Positions 1 through 10,254 of a stretch of 64,000 bases of DNA are shown here, in pieces. The number at the start of each line of letters is the position of its first letter. Position 1 is the first letter of the stretch. Location of the stretch: the NCBI RefSeq assembly GCF_016862915.1, contig NZ_BONW01000022.1, positions 1-64,000 of the forward strand, read 5' to 3'. The position numbers and the translations under genes are program-made. This stretch comes from Plantactinospora endophytica (GTDB lineage: Bacteria > Actinomycetota > Actinomycetes > Mycobacteriales > Micromonosporaceae). The notes below the pieces were generated by a model. It made no database searches, was not told where the DNA came from, and was given only the letters and a program-made list of their open reading frames with translations.

Positions 1-160
1 CCACAGGCCTTGGTACTCGGTCGTACGCGTAATGTAACGACCGGCCGCCCCCGATCATTCCCCCGGGCCGACCTGATCATGAACTCGGGTCAGACAATCC
101 ACGCAGTCGATCCGAGACAGGATTCCGTATTCTCGGGTCGTCGTGCGGAGGGGGCGAGTC

Positions 161-436
161 GTGGTTGACGGGTCGATCGGCGACAACACCGGCCTGCCCC
201 GGTCAGATCGGCGGGACCGGGCCGAACTGGTGAGACTGGTCGAACGGATCATGTCGGCCGAGGGCACCGAGGAGGAACTCGACGCCTGGTTGCGGATGCT
301 CGACCGACAGGGTCCGACACCGGACGGCCACGCCACCGGGCTGATTTACCACCCCGAGGACCATGGACTCGGGCCGGACCCCGGGCCGGCGGAGATCGTC
401 GAGCGGCTGCTGTCGTACCGCCCGATCGCGCTGTAG
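161..436 (+). CDS. Colicin/pyocin-type bacteriocin immunity-like protein
   Basis: This 91-aa protein resembles the small immunity proteins that bind and neutralise nuclease bacteriocins (colicin E/pyocin immunity family). What is seen: an acidic N-terminal helical half (residues about 20-50), then the C-terminal signature TPDGHATGLIYHPEDH followed by PAEIVERLL, which parallels the family pattern HPDGxxLIYxPxD then PExIVxxI. The GTG at 161 is chosen because GGAGGGGG lies 7-14 bases upstream; the earlier in-frame GTG at 143 has no such site. No bacteriocin gene is next to it within the window: uvrC follows on the other strand, and the upstream neighbour is cut by the window edge. In this context it could be an orphan immunity gene protecting against other strains, or half of a pair lying before base 1. 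Family assignment is by motif only. Confidence 0.72.
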   Translation: MVDGSIGDNTGLPRSDRRDRAELVRLVERIMSAEGTEEELDAWLRMLDRQGPTPDGHATGLIYHPEDHGLGPDPGPAEIVERLLSYRPIAL

Positions 437-472
437 CGACGACGAGGGCAACTCGCCCGTGCGGCTGCGGGG

Positions 473-2410
473 TCAGCGGGCCTGCGGAGCCTCGGTCGGG
501 TTCAGCGCCGCGACGATCGCCTCGGCGGTACGCCGACCCACCCCCGGCACCTCGGCGATCTCGTCGACGGTGGCCGCCGAGAGCCGTTTGACCGAGCCGA
601 AGTGCCGCAGCAGCGCCTTGCGGCGTACCTCGCCGAGGCCGGGGACCTGGTCCAGACCGGAGACGGTCATCCGCTTGGAGCGGCGCTGCCGGTGGAAGGT
701 GATGGCGAACCGGTGCGCCTCGTCCCGGACCCGTTGCAGCAGGTAGAGCCCCTCCGAGGTGCGGGGCAGGATCACCGGGAACTCGTCACCGGGCAGCCAG
801 ACCTCCTCCAGCCGCTTGGCCAGCCCGCACAGCGCGATGTCGTCGATGCCCAACTCGGCCAGCACCTCGGCAGCGGCGGCCACCTGCGGCTGCCCGCCGT
901 CCACCACCACCAACTGCGGCGGGTACGCGAACTTGCGCGGTCGCCCGGTGGTCGGGTCGATGCCCGGCCGGTCCGGGTCGGAGGCCATCTCGTCGCCGAT
1001 CTCGCCCGTCTCGCCCCGGGCCTGGAGGTAGCGGGCGAACCGTCGACGCAGCACCTCGGAGAGCGCCGACAGGTCGTCGGTGGCGCCGCGCACCATGAAC
1101 CGCCGGTATTCGCTCTTGCGGGCCAGCCCGTCCTCGAAGACGACCATGCTGGCCACCACGTCGGTGCCCTGGATCTGCGAGACGTCGTAACACTCGATCC
1201 GCAGCGGCGCCGTACGCAGCCCGAGCGCCTCGGTGATCTCGTCCAGCGCCTCGCTGCGGGTGGTCAGGTCGCCGGCCCGGCGCAGCTTGTGCCGGGTCAG
1301 CGCCTCGGCGGCGTTCCGCGCGACCGTCTCCAGCAACGACTTCTTGTCGCCGCGCTGCGGCACCCGCAGGGCCACCCGGCTGCCCCGGTGCGCCGACAGC
1401 CACTCCGCGAGCGCGTCGGAGTCCGCCGGCAGGGCGGGCACCAGCAGTTCCCGGGGCACGTCGCCCTCGCCCTCCGCCCCGCCGTAGACCTGGGAGCAGA
1501 AGTGGTGCACCAGGTCCCCGGTGGTCAGGTCCTCGACCTTCTCCACCACCCAGCCGCGCTGGCCGCGTACCCGACCGCCCCGGACGTGGAAGACCTGGAC
1601 CGCCGCCTCCAGCGGGTCCTCGGCGAACGCCACCACGTCGGCGTCGGTGCCGTCGCCGAGCACCACGGTCTGCTTCTCCATCGCCCGGCGCAACGCCACG
1701 ATGTCGTCGCGCAGCCGCGCGGCCCGCTCGAACTCCAGCGCCTCGCTGGCCTCGCCCATCTCGCGTTCCAGCCGGCGGACCATCTGGTCGGTGCGGCCGG
1801 CCATGAAGTCGCAGAACTCGTCGACGATCCGGCGGTGCTCCTCGGCCGAGGCGCGCCCGACGCACGGCGCCGAGCACTTGCCGATGTCACCGAGCAGGCA
1901 CGGCCGGCCGATCTGCGCCTGCCGCCGGAACACCCCGGCGGAGCAGGTCCGAGCCGGGAAGACCCGGAGCAGCAGGTCGAGCGTCTCGCGGATCGCCCAG
2001 GCGTGCGAGTACGGCCCGAAGTAGCGCACCCCCTTGCGCTTGGCGCCCCGCATCACCTGGAGCCGGGGAAACTCCTCGTCCAGCGTGACGGCGAGGTACG
2101 GGTACGACTTGTCGTCCCGGTAGCGCACGTTGAACCGGGGGTCGTACTGCTTGATCCACGAGTATTCGAGTTGCAGCGCCTCGACCTCGGTGCCGACGGT
2201 GACCCAGTCGACGCTGCCGGCGGTGGTGACCATCTGCTGGGTGCGCTGGTGCAGATTCCACAGGTCGCCGAAGTAGGAGTTGAGTCGGCTGCGCAGGCTC
2301 TTCGCCTTGCCGACGTAGATCACCCGGCCGCTGGGATCGCGGAATCGGTAGACCCCGGGCAGATCGGGAATCGTGCCCGGTGCCGGGCGATAGGTAGCGG
2401 GGTCGGGCAC
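473..2410 (-). CDS. uvrC: Excinuclease ABC subunit C
   Basis: UvrC makes both incisions around bulky DNA lesions in nucleotide excision repair after UvrA/UvrB loading. The 645-aa product has an N-terminal GIY-YIG nuclease domain (PGVYRF and VIYVGKA, residues about 15-95), a cysteine cluster near residues 155-190 ([19 protein letters not shown]), a UVR domain that contacts UvrB (about 215-245, [13 protein letters not shown]), the RNase-H-like 5' incision domain ([15 protein letters not shown]) and two C-terminal helix-hairpin-helix motifs ([20 protein letters not shown]). Start GTG at 2410 matches the family N-terminus; no strong ribosome site precedes it and longer in-frame versions add unrelated sequence. 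It lies downstream of the Rieske gene and uvrA on the same strand, so co-transcription with uvrA is possible. Confidence 0.97.
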   Translation of the reverse strand: MPDPATYRPAPGTIPDLPGVYRFRDPSGRVIYVGKAKSLRSRLNSYFGDLWNLHQRTQQMVTTAGSVDWVTVGTEVEALQLEYSWIKQYDPRFNVRYRDDKSYPYLAVTLDEEFPRLQVMRGAKRKGVRYFGPYSHAWAIRETLDLLLRVFPARTCSAGVFRRQAQIGRPCLLGDIGKCSAPCVGRASAEEHRRIVDEFCDFMAGRTDQMVRRLEREMGEASEALEFERAARLRDDIVALRRAMEKQTVVLGDGTDADVVAFAEDPLEAAVQVFHVRGGRVRGQRGWVVEKVEDLTTGDLVHHFCSQVYGGAEGEGDVPRELLVPALPADSDALAEWLSAHRGSRVALRVPQRGDKKSLLETVARNAAEALTRHKLRRAGDLTTRSEALDEITEALGLRTAPLRIECYDVSQIQGTDVVASMVVFEDGLARKSEYRRFMVRGATDDLSALSEVLRRRFARYLQARGETGEIGDEMASDPDRPGIDPTTGRPRKFAYPPQLVVVDGGQPQVAAAAEVLAELGIDDIALCGLAKRLEEVWLPGDEFPVILPRTSEGLYLLQRVRDEAHRFAITFHRQRRSKRMTVSGLDQVPGLGEVRRKALLRHFGSVKRLSAATVDEIAEVPGVGRRTAEAIVAALNPTEAPQAR

Positions 2411-2484
2411 GCCGACAAGCCTAGTCCCCGGGTGGGACACCGCCTGGCGCGGCGACGACGGTCGGCCGCGCCAGGCAACCCGGC

Positions 2485-2973
2485 TCAGGCCAGGACGATG
2501 TTGTCCCCCTCGACGGTGACCTTCTTCTCCGGCAGCGGCTTGGTGGCCGGGCCACCCTTGACCGAGCCGTCCGCCACCGAGAACTTGCTGAAGTGGCAAC
2601 TACAGTTGATCGTGCCGCCGTCAACGCCGGTCACCGGGCACTGCTGGTGGGTGCAGATCGAGCTGAAGGCCTTGAACTGGCCCTCGGTCGGCTGGGTGAC
2701 CACGATCTGCTGGTCCTGGATGATCTTGCCACCGCCGACCGGGATCTCGCTCTTCTTGGCCAGCGCGGCACCACCGCCGCCCTCGGCCGGAGCACTTGCC
2801 GAACCGCTGGGGGCCGGAGCGCCGCCGGCCGACGGGCTGCTTCCGGTGCCGTCGAGCGCGTCGTCGTCGCCGGTGCCGCACGCGGCCAGCACCACGGACG
2901 CACCGATCGCCCCCGCACCCGTCAACAACGCCCGTCGGGTCTGCGTGCCCGGCCCGGTCAGTTCGTCACTCAT
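2485..2973 (-). CDS. Tat-exported Rieske [2Fe-2S] lipoprotein
   Basis: A 162-aa exported iron-sulfur protein of the Rieske family. The N-terminus has a twin-arginine pattern ([10 protein letters not shown]) leading into a hydrophobic stretch and a lipobox LAAC-G, so it is probably folded in the cytoplasm, exported by Tat and lipid-anchored. A Ser/Ala/Gly-rich linker follows, then the Rieske domain with both cluster-ligand motifs CTH and CSCH about 18 residues apart. Such small stand-alone proteins are common in actinobacteria between uvrA and uvrC; their redox partner is not known and no oxygenase or cytochrome gene is adjacent here. Start ATG at 2973 is supported by AGGAAGG about 8 bases upstream. 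Confidence 0.9.
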   Translation of the reverse strand: MSDELTGPGTQTRRALLTGAGAIGASVVLAACGTGDDDALDGTGSSPSAGGAPAPSGSASAPAEGGGGAALAKKSEIPVGGGKIIQDQQIVVTQPTEGQFKAFSSICTHQQCPVTGVDGGTINCSCHFSKFSVADGSVKGGPATKPLPEKKVTVEGDNIVLA

Positions 2974-3068
2974 ACCTAGCCTTCCTATTCGGCGCCGCGC
3001 TCCTGGTCGTTCCGCGGCCACGTCCGGGAACACGGATATATCCACCAACCGGTTCAACCGGACCGGCG

Positions 3069-6000
3069 TCAGGATGTCCCGGTACGCCGGCTCTTCGCCG
3101 GGCCGGTCTTCGCGGTCGCCGTCTTCGCCGCGCCGCCCGCCCGGGTGGCGCCGCCCTTCACCGTACCGGCACCGGCCCGGCCGTTCCCGGCCTTCGCGGA
3201 GCCGTCACCGGTCTTGGTGGTACCGCCGTTCGCCCTGGTCGCGCCGCCGTTGACCTTCGCCGCGCCGCCGTTGGCCCGAGCTGCCCGGGTGGTCGCCGCG
3301 CTCGCTCCCCGGGCCGGCCCGGTCAACCCCAGCACCGGCCGGAGGAACTGTCCGGTGTGGCTCTCCGGCACCTCCGCCAACTCCTCGGGGGTGCCGGCGG
3401 CCAGCACGGTGCCGCCCCGGTGCCCGCCCTCCGGGCCCATGTCGACCAGCCAGTCGGCGGTCTTGATCACGTCGAGGTTGTGCTCGATGACGATCACCGT
3501 GTTGCCCTTGTCGACCAGGCTGTCCAGCACGCCGAGCAGCTTGCGGATGTCCTCGAAGTGCAGCCCGGTGGTCGGCTCGTCGAGCACGTACACCGTGCGG
3601 CCGGTGGAGCGCTTCTGCAACTCGGAGGCGAGCTTGACCCGCTGCGCCTCGCCGCCGGAGAGGGTCGGCGCCGGCTGGCCGAGCCGGACGTACCCGAGGC
3701 CGACGTCGACCAGCGTCTTCAGGTGCCGGTGGATGGCCGGGATCGCCGAGAAGAACTCGGCCGCCTCCTCGATCGGCATCTCCAGGATGTCCGAGACCGT
3801 CCGCCCCTTGTAGTGCACCTCCAGGGTCTCCCGGTTGTACCGGGCACCCTTGCAGACCTCGCACGGCACGTAGACGTCGGGCAGGAAGTTCATCTCGATC
3901 TTGATCGTGCCGTCACCACTGCACGCCTCGCAGCGACCGCCCTTGACGTTGAACGAGAACCGGCCCGGCCCGTACCCCCGGACCTTCGCCTCGGTGGTCT
4001 CCGCGAAGAGCTTGCGGACGTGGTCCCAGACCCCGGTGTACGTCGCCGGGTTCGACCTCGGGGTGCGCCCGATCGGCGACTGGTCCACCCCGACCACCTT
4101 GTCGACGTTCTCCAGGCCGGTGATCCGGGTGTGCCGGCCGGGCACCAGCCGGGCGCCGTTGATCTGGTTGGCGAGTACGGCGTAAAGGATGTCGTTGACC
4201 AGCGTCGACTTGCCCGAACCGCTGACCCCGGTGACCGCGATGAACTGCCCGAGCGGGAACGAGACGGTGAGGTTGCGCAGGTTGTGCTCGCGGGCCCCCT
4301 GCACCACCAACTCCCGGCCCGGGGTCTGCGGCCGGCGCCCCTTCGGCGTCGGGATGACCTTCCGCCCCGACAGGTAGGCCCCGGTCACCGACTCGGTGTT
4401 GGTCAGCAGGTCCGGCACCGAACCGCTGTGCACGATCTTGCCGCCGTGCTCACCGGCGCCCGGCCCGATGTCGACGATCCAGTCCGCCGTACGGATGGTG
4501 TCCTCGTCGTGCTCGACCACGATCAGCGTGTTGCCCAGCCCCTTGAGCCGGACCAGCGTCTCGATCAGCCGATGGTTGTCCCGCTGGTGCAGGCCGATCG
4601 ACGGCTCGTCCAGCACGTAGAGCACCCCGACCAGGCCGGAGCCGATCTGGGTGGCCAGCCGGATCCGCTGCGCCTCGCCGCCGGAGAGCGTGCCGGCCGC
4701 CCGGTCCAGCGACAGGTAGTCGAGGCCGACGTCGACCAGGAAACGCAGCCGGGCGTTGATCTCCTTGAGCACCCGCTCGGCGATCATCTTCTGCCGGTCG
4801 GTCAGGGTCATCCCGCCGAGCAGCTCGGCGCACTCGCCGACCGAGAGCGCGCAGACCTCGGCGATGTTCCGCCCGCCCAGGGTGACCGCCAGCACCTCCG
4901 GCTTGAGCCGGCTGCCCCGGCAGACCGGGCAGGGCACGTCCCGCATGTAGCCCTCGTATTTGTCGCGGGACCAGTCCGACTCGGTGTCGTTGTGCCGGCG
5001 CTCGATCCACTGCACCACGCCCTCGAAGCCGGTGTAGTAGGAGCGCTCGCGGCCGTACTTGTTGCGGTAACGGACGTGCACCTGGTCGCCGGAGCCGTGC
5101 AGGATGGTCTTCTGCGCCCGGGACGGCAGCGCCCGCCAGGGCGTGTCCAGGTCGAAGTGCTCGGCCTCGCCCAGCGCCTGCAACAGGCGGAGGAAGTATT
5201 CCTGGGTCTGCCCGCCGGCCCACGGCTGGACGGCGCCCTCCCGCAGGGTCCGCTCGGTGTCCGGGATGAGCAGCTCGGCGTCGACCTCCTTCTTGGTGCC
5301 CAGCCCGGTGCACTCCGGGCAGGCGCCGTACGGGGCGTTGAAGGAGAAGACCCGGGGTTCGAGGTCCTCGATCGCCAGCGGGTGGTCGTTGGGGCAGGCC
5401 AGGTGCTCGGAGTAGCGCCGCTCCCGACCCGGGTCGTCCTCGGGCAGGTCGACGAAGTCGAGCAGCACCAGCCCGCCGGAGAGCCCGAGCGTGGCCTCGA
5501 CCGAGTCGGTGAGCCGCTGCTTGGCGCTCGCCTTGACGGTGAGCCGGTCCACCACCACCTCGATGGTGTGCTTCTCCTGCTTCTTCAGCTTCGGCGGCTC
5601 GGTCAGCGGATAGACCACCCCGTCGACCCGGGCCCGGGCGTAGCCCTTGGCCTGGAGTTCGGCGAAGAGGTCGACGTACTCCCCCTTGCGGCCACGGATC
5701 ACCGGGGCGAGCACCATGAACCGGATGCCCTCCTCCATCGCCAGCACCCGGTCGACGATCTGCTGCGGGCTCTGCCGGGAGATCTTCTCGCCGCAGACCG
5801 GGCAGTGCGGCTCGCCGACCCGGGCGAAGAGCAGCCGGAGGTAGTCGTAGACCTCGGTGATGGTGCCGACGGTGGAGCGCGGGTTGCGCGAGGTGGACTT
5901 CTGGTCGATCGAGACGGCCGGGCTCAACCCCTCGATGAAGTCGACGTCCGGCTTGTCCATCTGGCCGAGGAACTGCCGGGCGTACGACGACAGCGACTCG

Positions 6001-6164
6001 ACGTAGCGTCGTTGGCCCTCGGCGAAGATCGTGTCGAAGGCCAGGCTGGATTTACCGGAACCGGAGAGCCCGGTGAAGACGATCATGGCGTCGCGCGGCA
6101 GGTCGAGGTTGACGTCGCGCAGGTTGTGTTCACGCGCGCCACGGATGATCAGTCGGTCGGCCAC
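3069..6164 (-). CDS. uvrA: Excinuclease ABC subunit A
   Basis: UvrA is the damage-sensing ATPase of nucleotide excision repair. The 1031-aa product has two ABC ATPase halves (P-loops GLSGSGKSS near residue 32 and GVSGSGKST near 645; signatures [12 protein letters not shown] and [12 protein letters not shown]) and the zinc-binding cysteine pairs [31 protein letters not shown]. It starts at GTG 6164 with a GGGAG site about 10 bases upstream. The last roughly 80 residues are an Ala/Gly/Thr/Lys-rich low-complexity tail with repeated NGG and AKT-type units, longer than in most UvrA proteins; it is rich in lysine and may be a disordered DNA-contacting extension, but that is only inference. The Rieske gene and uvrC follow on the same strand. 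Confidence 0.98.
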   Translation of the reverse strand: MADRLIIRGAREHNLRDVNLDLPRDAMIVFTGLSGSGKSSLAFDTIFAEGQRRYVESLSSYARQFLGQMDKPDVDFIEGLSPAVSIDQKSTSRNPRSTVGTITEVYDYLRLLFARVGEPHCPVCGEKISRQSPQQIVDRVLAMEEGIRFMVLAPVIRGRKGEYVDLFAELQAKGYARARVDGVVYPLTEPPKLKKQEKHTIEVVVDRLTVKASAKQRLTDSVEATLGLSGGLVLLDFVDLPEDDPGRERRYSEHLACPNDHPLAIEDLEPRVFSFNAPYGACPECTGLGTKKEVDAELLIPDTERTLREGAVQPWAGGQTQEYFLRLLQALGEAEHFDLDTPWRALPSRAQKTILHGSGDQVHVRYRNKYGRERSYYTGFEGVVQWIERRHNDTESDWSRDKYEGYMRDVPCPVCRGSRLKPEVLAVTLGGRNIAEVCALSVGECAELLGGMTLTDRQKMIAERVLKEINARLRFLVDVGLDYLSLDRAAGTLSGGEAQRIRLATQIGSGLVGVLYVLDEPSIGLHQRDNHRLIETLVRLKGLGNTLIVVEHDEDTIRTADWIVDIGPGAGEHGGKIVHSGSVPDLLTNTESVTGAYLSGRKVIPTPKGRRPQTPGRELVVQGAREHNLRNLTVSFPLGQFIAVTGVSGSGKSTLVNDILYAVLANQINGARLVPGRHTRITGLENVDKVVGVDQSPIGRTPRSNPATYTGVWDHVRKLFAETTEAKVRGYGPGRFSFNVKGGRCEACSGDGTIKIEMNFLPDVYVPCEVCKGARYNRETLEVHYKGRTVSDILEMPIEEAAEFFSAIPAIHRHLKTLVDVGLGYVRLGQPAPTLSGGEAQRVKLASELQKRSTGRTVYVLDEPTTGLHFEDIRKLLGVLDSLVDKGNTVIVIEHNLDVIKTADWLVDMGPEGGHRGGTVLAAGTPEELAEVPESHTGQFLRPVLGLTGPARGASAATTRAARANGGAAKVNGGATRANGGTTKTGDGSAKAGNGRAGAGTVKGGATRAGGAAKTATAKTGPAKSRRTGTS

Positions 6165-6392
6165 TGTCCGCGCACTCCCGGGGAGAAAAGATATGTTCTG
6201 TCCGATTTACTGGCGCAGAGGAGCGCCTCGGCAACTCTAGCCCCGGCGTATGACAGTTTTCCGCACCGGCAGATTCCCGCAGCTCAACACCTCGATGCTC
6301 GATCGATCGACGCCACGGTCGCCGGTGTCCCGGACCCTGCGGTCGGACGGACCGCAGGTCCCGGGCGAGTGCGCTCCCGATCCCCCCACCGG

Positions 6393-7463
6393 TCAGCGCG
6401 CCGGGCCGCCCCGGCTCCGGTGCTCCTTGGTGATCCGCTTCCACCTGTGCCGCTCCTCGGCGGCCAACCGGGCGTCCCGGCGACGTGTCTCGTACGCCAC
6501 CTCGCGTTGGAGCTTCTGCCAGCTCGTCCAGCGCCGTGGGCTCAACTCGCCGGCGTCCAGCGCGACCTGGACCGCGCAGCCCGGCTCGCCCCGGTGCCCG
6601 CAGTCGGCGAACCGGCAGGCGGCGACGAGTTCCGCCACGTCCGCGAAAGCCTGGTCCAGCCCGGTTGCCGCGTCGAGCAGGCCCACCGCCCGCACCCCCG
6701 GGGTGTCCAGCACCGCTCCCCCGCCCGGAATCGGGATCAGTTGCCGGTGCGTGGTGGTGTGCCGGCCCTTGCCGTCCACCCCGCGTACCCCCTGGGTGGT
6801 CATCACCGTCGCCCCGGCCAGCGCGTTCACCAGGGTCGACTTGCCGGCCCCGGACGGCCCGAGCAGCGCCAGCGTACGGCCGGCGGCGACCCACGGGCGC
6901 AGTTCGGCCAGCCCGGTGCCGCGCTGGGCGCTCACCGGCAGCACCTCGACGCCCGGTGCCACCTGGCCGAGTTGGGCGGCCACCGCCGCCGGGTCGGCGA
7001 CCAGGTCACACTTGGTGAGCACCACCAGCGGCCGGGCGCCCGACTCCCAGGCAAGCGCGAGCAGCCGCTCGATCCGGGCCACGTCCGGCGACGGATGCAG
7101 CGGCTCGATCACCGCCGCCGCGTCGACGTTCGCCGCCAGCACCTGGCCGGACGAGTCCTTGTCGGCGGTACGCCGGACGATCGCGGTACGCCGGGGCAGC
7201 ACCGTCTCCACGGTCAGCCGCCGGTCCGGCCAACTCCGGACCAGTACCCAGTCACCGGCACACGGCAGGTTCACCGCGTCCCGGGCCGCCGCCACGAGTA
7301 CGCCGCCGCCGAGACTGGCCCGGACCGGGCCGGCCGGGCCGAGCACCGTACAGATTCCCCGGTCGGCCCGGACCACCCGGCCGGGCCGGAGATCGTCGCC
7401 ACGGTCCGGGTACGCCGCGGCCAGGGACGCGTCCCAACCGAAGGACGCGAGATCGAAGGTCAT
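6393..7463 (-). CDS. rsgA: Ribosome small subunit-dependent GTPase RsgA
   Basis: RsgA (YjeQ) is a circularly permuted GTPase that assists late maturation of the 30S ribosomal subunit. The 356-aa protein has an N-terminal OB-fold region, the G4 motif TKCD before the P-loop GPSGAGKST (the diagnostic permuted order), the G3 motif DTPG, and a C-terminal zinc site (CRFADCGHRGEPGC). The start ATG at 7463 is followed by sequence typical of actinobacterial RsgA. It sits alone, separated from uvrA by 228 bases that hold the uvrA upstream region and no further gene, and shares a 221-base divergent promoter region with the next gene on the plus strand. Confidence 0.95.
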   Translation of the reverse strand: MTFDLASFGWDASLAAAYPDRGDDLRPGRVVRADRGICTVLGPAGPVRASLGGGVLVAAARDAVNLPCAGDWVLVRSWPDRRLTVETVLPRRTAIVRRTADKDSSGQVLAANVDAAAVIEPLHPSPDVARIERLLALAWESGARPLVVLTKCDLVADPAAVAAQLGQVAPGVEVLPVSAQRGTGLAELRPWVAAGRTLALLGPSGAGKSTLVNALAGATVMTTQGVRGVDGKGRHTTTHRQLIPIPGGGAVLDTPGVRAVGLLDAATGLDQAFADVAELVAACRFADCGHRGEPGCAVQVALDAGELSPRRWTSWQKLQREVAYETRRRDARLAAEERHRWKRITKEHRSRGGPAR

Positions 7464-7684
7464 GTCAACCCTTTGTCGTCAGGAGTGGATACGAGAAGTG
7501 GAAACGGTGGCCACGCGCACTGCGACCGGCATGCATCCCACCTCCTCACGGCTCCGGGTGCGGTATCGACGGTAGGTGGTGGCCCGGCCGCACCGAAAGC
7601 CAATTCCGCGCCCGTCCCGGCTCCGGCGACATCCGGTGGAGGCGTACCGGACCATCCGGCCGACGCCCGCTATCGTCGTAAGTC

Positions 7685-8440
7685 GTGACACTCGACCCAC
7701 TGGCGCTGCTGCCGGAGGTGGACCGGGCGACGGAGCGGCTGTTGCGGACCGTCGACGGGCTCGACGACGCGGCGATCGGCGAGCCGTCGCTACTGCCCGG
7801 CTGGACCCGGGGGCACGTCCTCACCCACCTCGCCCGTAACGCCGACAGCTACGTCAACCTGTTGACCTCGGCGCGTACCGGTGCGGACATCCCGCAGTAC
7901 CCGAGCGCTGTGGCCCGGAACGCGGACATCGCGGCCGGCGCGGCCCGGCCGGCCGCCGCGCACCTCGCCGACCTGCGGGCCAGCGCGGAGCGGTTCGCCG
8001 AGGCCGCCCGGCAGATGCCCGCCGAGGCGTGGGCCGGGCAGGTCCGGTCCACCCGGGGGCTCCGGCCCGCCGCCACCCTCGCCTGGGGACGGCTGCGGGA
8101 GGTGGAGGTGCACCACGTCGACCTCGCCGCCGGCTACCGGAGCGCCGACTGGCCGGACGCGTTCGGCCAGCGGCTGCTGCACGAGGTGGCGCACGACCTG
8201 GCCGGCCGGGACGACCCGCTGGCGCTGGTACTGCGTCCGGCGGAGACCGGGCAGCCGCTGACCGTGGGTACCGGCCGGGGCCGGCCGGTCGGGATCCCGG
8301 CCCCCGACAGCGGACCGGAACTGCGCACCGTCGCCGGTCCGGCACACGAACTGGCCGGCTGGCTCACCGGCCGGAGCAGCGGTACCGGTCTGGTGGTCAC
8401 GCCCGCCGGGCCGCTACCGGCACCCCCGCCCTGGATCTGA
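7685..8440 (+). CDS. Maleylpyruvate isomerase-family mycothiol-dependent enzyme
   Basis: A 251-aa protein of the DinB-like/MDMPI superfamily, enzymes that use mycothiol, the actinobacterial thiol. What is seen: the N-terminal four-helix pattern (LLPEVDRATERLL), the signature LLPGWTRGHVLTHLARNAD with a metal-ligand histidine, a second histidine in VEVHHVDLAAGY, and the small C-terminal sterol-carrier-like segment ending in ELAGWLTGRS. These are the features of the maleylpyruvate isomerase annotation group, but the true substrate of this copy is unknown. GTG start at 7685. A metallo-beta-lactamase-fold hydrolase follows after 31 bases, so the two are probably one transcript. Confidence 0.88.
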   Translation: MTLDPLALLPEVDRATERLLRTVDGLDDAAIGEPSLLPGWTRGHVLTHLARNADSYVNLLTSARTGADIPQYPSAVARNADIAAGAARPAAAHLADLRASAERFAEAARQMPAEAWAGQVRSTRGLRPAATLAWGRLREVEVHHVDLAAGYRSADWPDAFGQRLLHEVAHDLAGRDDPLALVLRPAETGQPLTVGTGRGRPVGIPAPDSGPELRTVAGPAHELAGWLTGRSSGTGLVVTPAGPLPAPPPWI

Positions 8441-8471
8441 CCCGCCGAACCGACTCGGAGGCACCCGAAAG

Positions 8472-9125
8472 ATGAGCTACACCGGAGACGTCGTCGCCGA
8501 CGGACCGGCCGACGTACGCGAGCTGACCGGCCTCATCGTCAGCAAGCTCTCGGTCGGCCCGATGGACAACAACGCGTACCTGCTGCGCTGCACCTCGACC
8601 GGCGAACAGGTGCTGATCGACGCGGCCAACGAGGCACCCCGGCTGTTGGCGCTGGTCGGTGACGGCGGCCTGGCCGCGGTGGTCACCACACACCGGCACA
8701 TGGACCACTGGGTGGCCCTGGAGGAGGTGGTGGCCAGCACCGGGGCGCGGTCGCTGGTGCACGCCGCCGACGCCGACGGGCTGCCGATCGCCTCCGAACC
8801 GCTCGCCGACGGCGACCGGATCCGGGTCGGCAACCGCGAGCTGGAGGTGATCCACATCGTCGGGCACACCCCGGGCTCGGTCGCACTGCTCTACCGGGAC
8901 GACGTCGACGGGACGCACCTGTTCACCGGGGACTCGCTGTTTCCGGGTGGGGTCGGCAACACCGACCGCGACCCGGTGCGGTTCGGCTCGCTGATCAACG
9001 ACGTGGAGCAGAAGCTCTTCGACCGGCTGCCCGACGAGACCTGGTTCTATCCCGGGCACGGCCGGGACAGCACGCTCGGCGCCGAACGGCCCGCCCTGCC
9101 GGAGTGGCGCGCCCGGGGCTGGTGA
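8472..9125 (+). CDS. Glyoxalase II-like metallo-beta-lactamase-fold hydrolase
   Basis: A 217-aa cytoplasmic hydrolase of the MBL fold. The zinc motif is THRHMDH (HxHxDH), with further ligands at HIVGHTPGS and FTGDSLF and the last histidine in YPGHG, the set seen in glyoxalase II-type enzymes that hydrolyse thioesters of small thiols. Start ATG 8472 has GGAGG 10-14 bases upstream. It follows the mycothiol-dependent isomerase-like gene by 31 bases, so a mycothiol-thioester substrate is an attractive but unproven idea. No signal peptide or membrane segment is present. Confidence 0.9.
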   Translation: MSYTGDVVADGPADVRELTGLIVSKLSVGPMDNNAYLLRCTSTGEQVLIDAANEAPRLLALVGDGGLAAVVTTHRHMDHWVALEEVVASTGARSLVHAADADGLPIASEPLADGDRIRVGNRELEVIHIVGHTPGSVALLYRDDVDGTHLFTGDSLFPGGVGNTDRDPVRFGSLINDVEQKLFDRLPDETWFYPGHGRDSTLGAERPALPEWRARGW

Positions 9126-9178
9126 CCCATGGCCACCCGGGGCATTCCGGCCGGTAGCCGGCGGGTGTGCCCCGGTAC

Positions 9179-9207
9179 TTGGCGCACTTGGCTAATGGGT
9201 GTAGCTT
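9179..9207 (+). promoter_or_regulatory. Predicted leaderless promoter of the alpha/beta hydrolase gene
   Basis: A -35-like TTGGCG (9179-9184) and a -10-like TAGCTT (9202-9207) are separated by exactly 17 bases, and the -10 ends 7 bases before the ATG at 9215. That places transcription initiation at or next to the start codon, and there is no Shine-Dalgarno sequence, so the mRNA is probably leaderless. Confidence 0.6.
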
Positions 9208-9214
9208 TTAGGCT

Positions 9215-10018
9215 ATGACTGACACCCGCTTTCTCCGTCGCCCGGACGGGCGTCTCGCGTACGACCTCTGGGACGGCGAGGGGCCGCTGGTGATCTGCGC
9301 TCCCGGCATGGGCGAGCTGCGCCAGTCGTACCGGCTGCTGGTGCCGAAGCTGGTCGAGGCGGGCCACCGGGTCGCCGTACTCGACATCCGGGGGCACGGC
9401 GACAGCGATGCGACCTTTTCCGGGTACGACGACGTCGCCCTCGCCAGCGACCTGCTCGCGCTCGTCGACGAACTCGGCGGGCCGGCGTTCCTGGTCGGCA
9501 ACTCCATGGGTGCCGGCGCCAGCGTGATCGCCGCCGCCGACGCCCCGGAGAAGGTACGCGGCCTCGCCCTGCTCGGCCCCTTCGTCCGACAGCCCGCCGG
9601 AGCCGCGCTGCTGGGCCTGCTGTTCCGGGTGATGCTCGTCCGGCCCTGGGGCCCGGCGGCCTTCCTCGGCTACTACCCGAAATGGCTGCCCGGCACCAAG
9701 CCCGAGGGGTACCCGGAACACCTGGCCCGGGTCAGGGACAACCTGCGGCGCCCCGGGCACTGGCGGGCCTTCGTGCAGACCACCCGCACCTCGCACGAAC
9801 CGGCCCGACAACGGCTCCCCGAGGTCTCCGCCCCGGCCGTCGTCGTGATGGGCGCCGCCGACGTGGACTGGAAGGACCCGGAGGCCGAGGCGCGCTGGAT
9901 CGGCGGACAGCTCGGGGCCGAGGTGGTGATGGCCCCCGGAGTGGGCCACTTCCCGCAGGTCCAGGCCCCGGACCTGGTCGCGGCGGCAGTGGCCCGGCTG
10001 GTCGGACGCGCCACCTGA
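9215..10018 (+). CDS. Alpha/beta-fold hydrolase
   Basis: A 267-aa alpha/beta hydrolase. The nucleophile elbow is GNSMGAG (Ser near residue 96), the acid is likely in MGAADVDW, and the catalytic histidine is in GVGHFPQ, giving a full triad. A cap region around residues 125-190 is hydrophobic (LLGLLFRVMLVRPW), pointing to a lipophilic ester or similar substrate. No signal peptide is seen. The family includes esterases, lipases and haloperoxidase-like enzymes, and the sequence alone does not decide which. Translation probably begins directly at the transcript start (see the promoter at 9179). Confidence 0.9.
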   Translation: MTDTRFLRRPDGRLAYDLWDGEGPLVICAPGMGELRQSYRLLVPKLVEAGHRVAVLDIRGHGDSDATFSGYDDVALASDLLALVDELGGPAFLVGNSMGAGASVIAAADAPEKVRGLALLGPFVRQPAGAALLGLLFRVMLVRPWGPAAFLGYYPKWLPGTKPEGYPEHLARVRDNLRRPGHWRAFVQTTRTSHEPARQRLPEVSAPAVVVMGAADVDWKDPEAEARWIGGQLGAEVVMAPGVGHFPQVQAPDLVAAAVARLVGRAT

Positions 10019-10175
10019 GTCCGGAATCCACTGTCCGGGAAGGACCGTGCTGGCACCGGAGACCGCCGGTGCCGGCACCGCCGTTCCACCGCGTCCCCGG
10101 TCGGCGTGGCCGTGCCGTCGAGCAGGTATTCCGGGCCGGCAATTCGACTAGGCGCGGGAAAGGTCGAAAAAGATG

Positions 10176-10204
10176 TTGCTCCGGGCCGGGGCGGCACCTA
10201 CCGT
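10176..10204 (+). promoter_or_regulatory. Candidate promoter upstream of a short transcript before the tRNA array
   Basis: TTGCTC (10176-10181) and TACCGT (10199-10204) are spaced 17 bases apart. Downstream come a ribosome site, a 42-codon reading frame and a hairpin with a T-run, so together they outline a transcript of about 235 bases. Confidence 0.4.
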
Positions 10205-10254
10205 AGTTACCACAGCGATCAACAAAGCGACACCGAGACGACAGGGAGCATCCG

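Noticed and set aside
602-3253. Very long open frame opposite uvrC (883 codons)
   Set aside because: It is the antisense shadow of uvrC and the Rieske gene; in GC-rich DNA such frames arise from third-position G/C. The translation is Arg/Gly/Pro/His/Val-biased with no motif. The same holds for long frames opposite uvrA, typA, uvrB, rpsA and polA.
6181-6200. Possible LexA/SOS box before uvrA (GAAAAGATATGTTC)
   Set aside because: Only one half resembles the actinobacterial SOS consensus GAAC-N4-GTTC, and the spacing between half sites is six instead of four bases.
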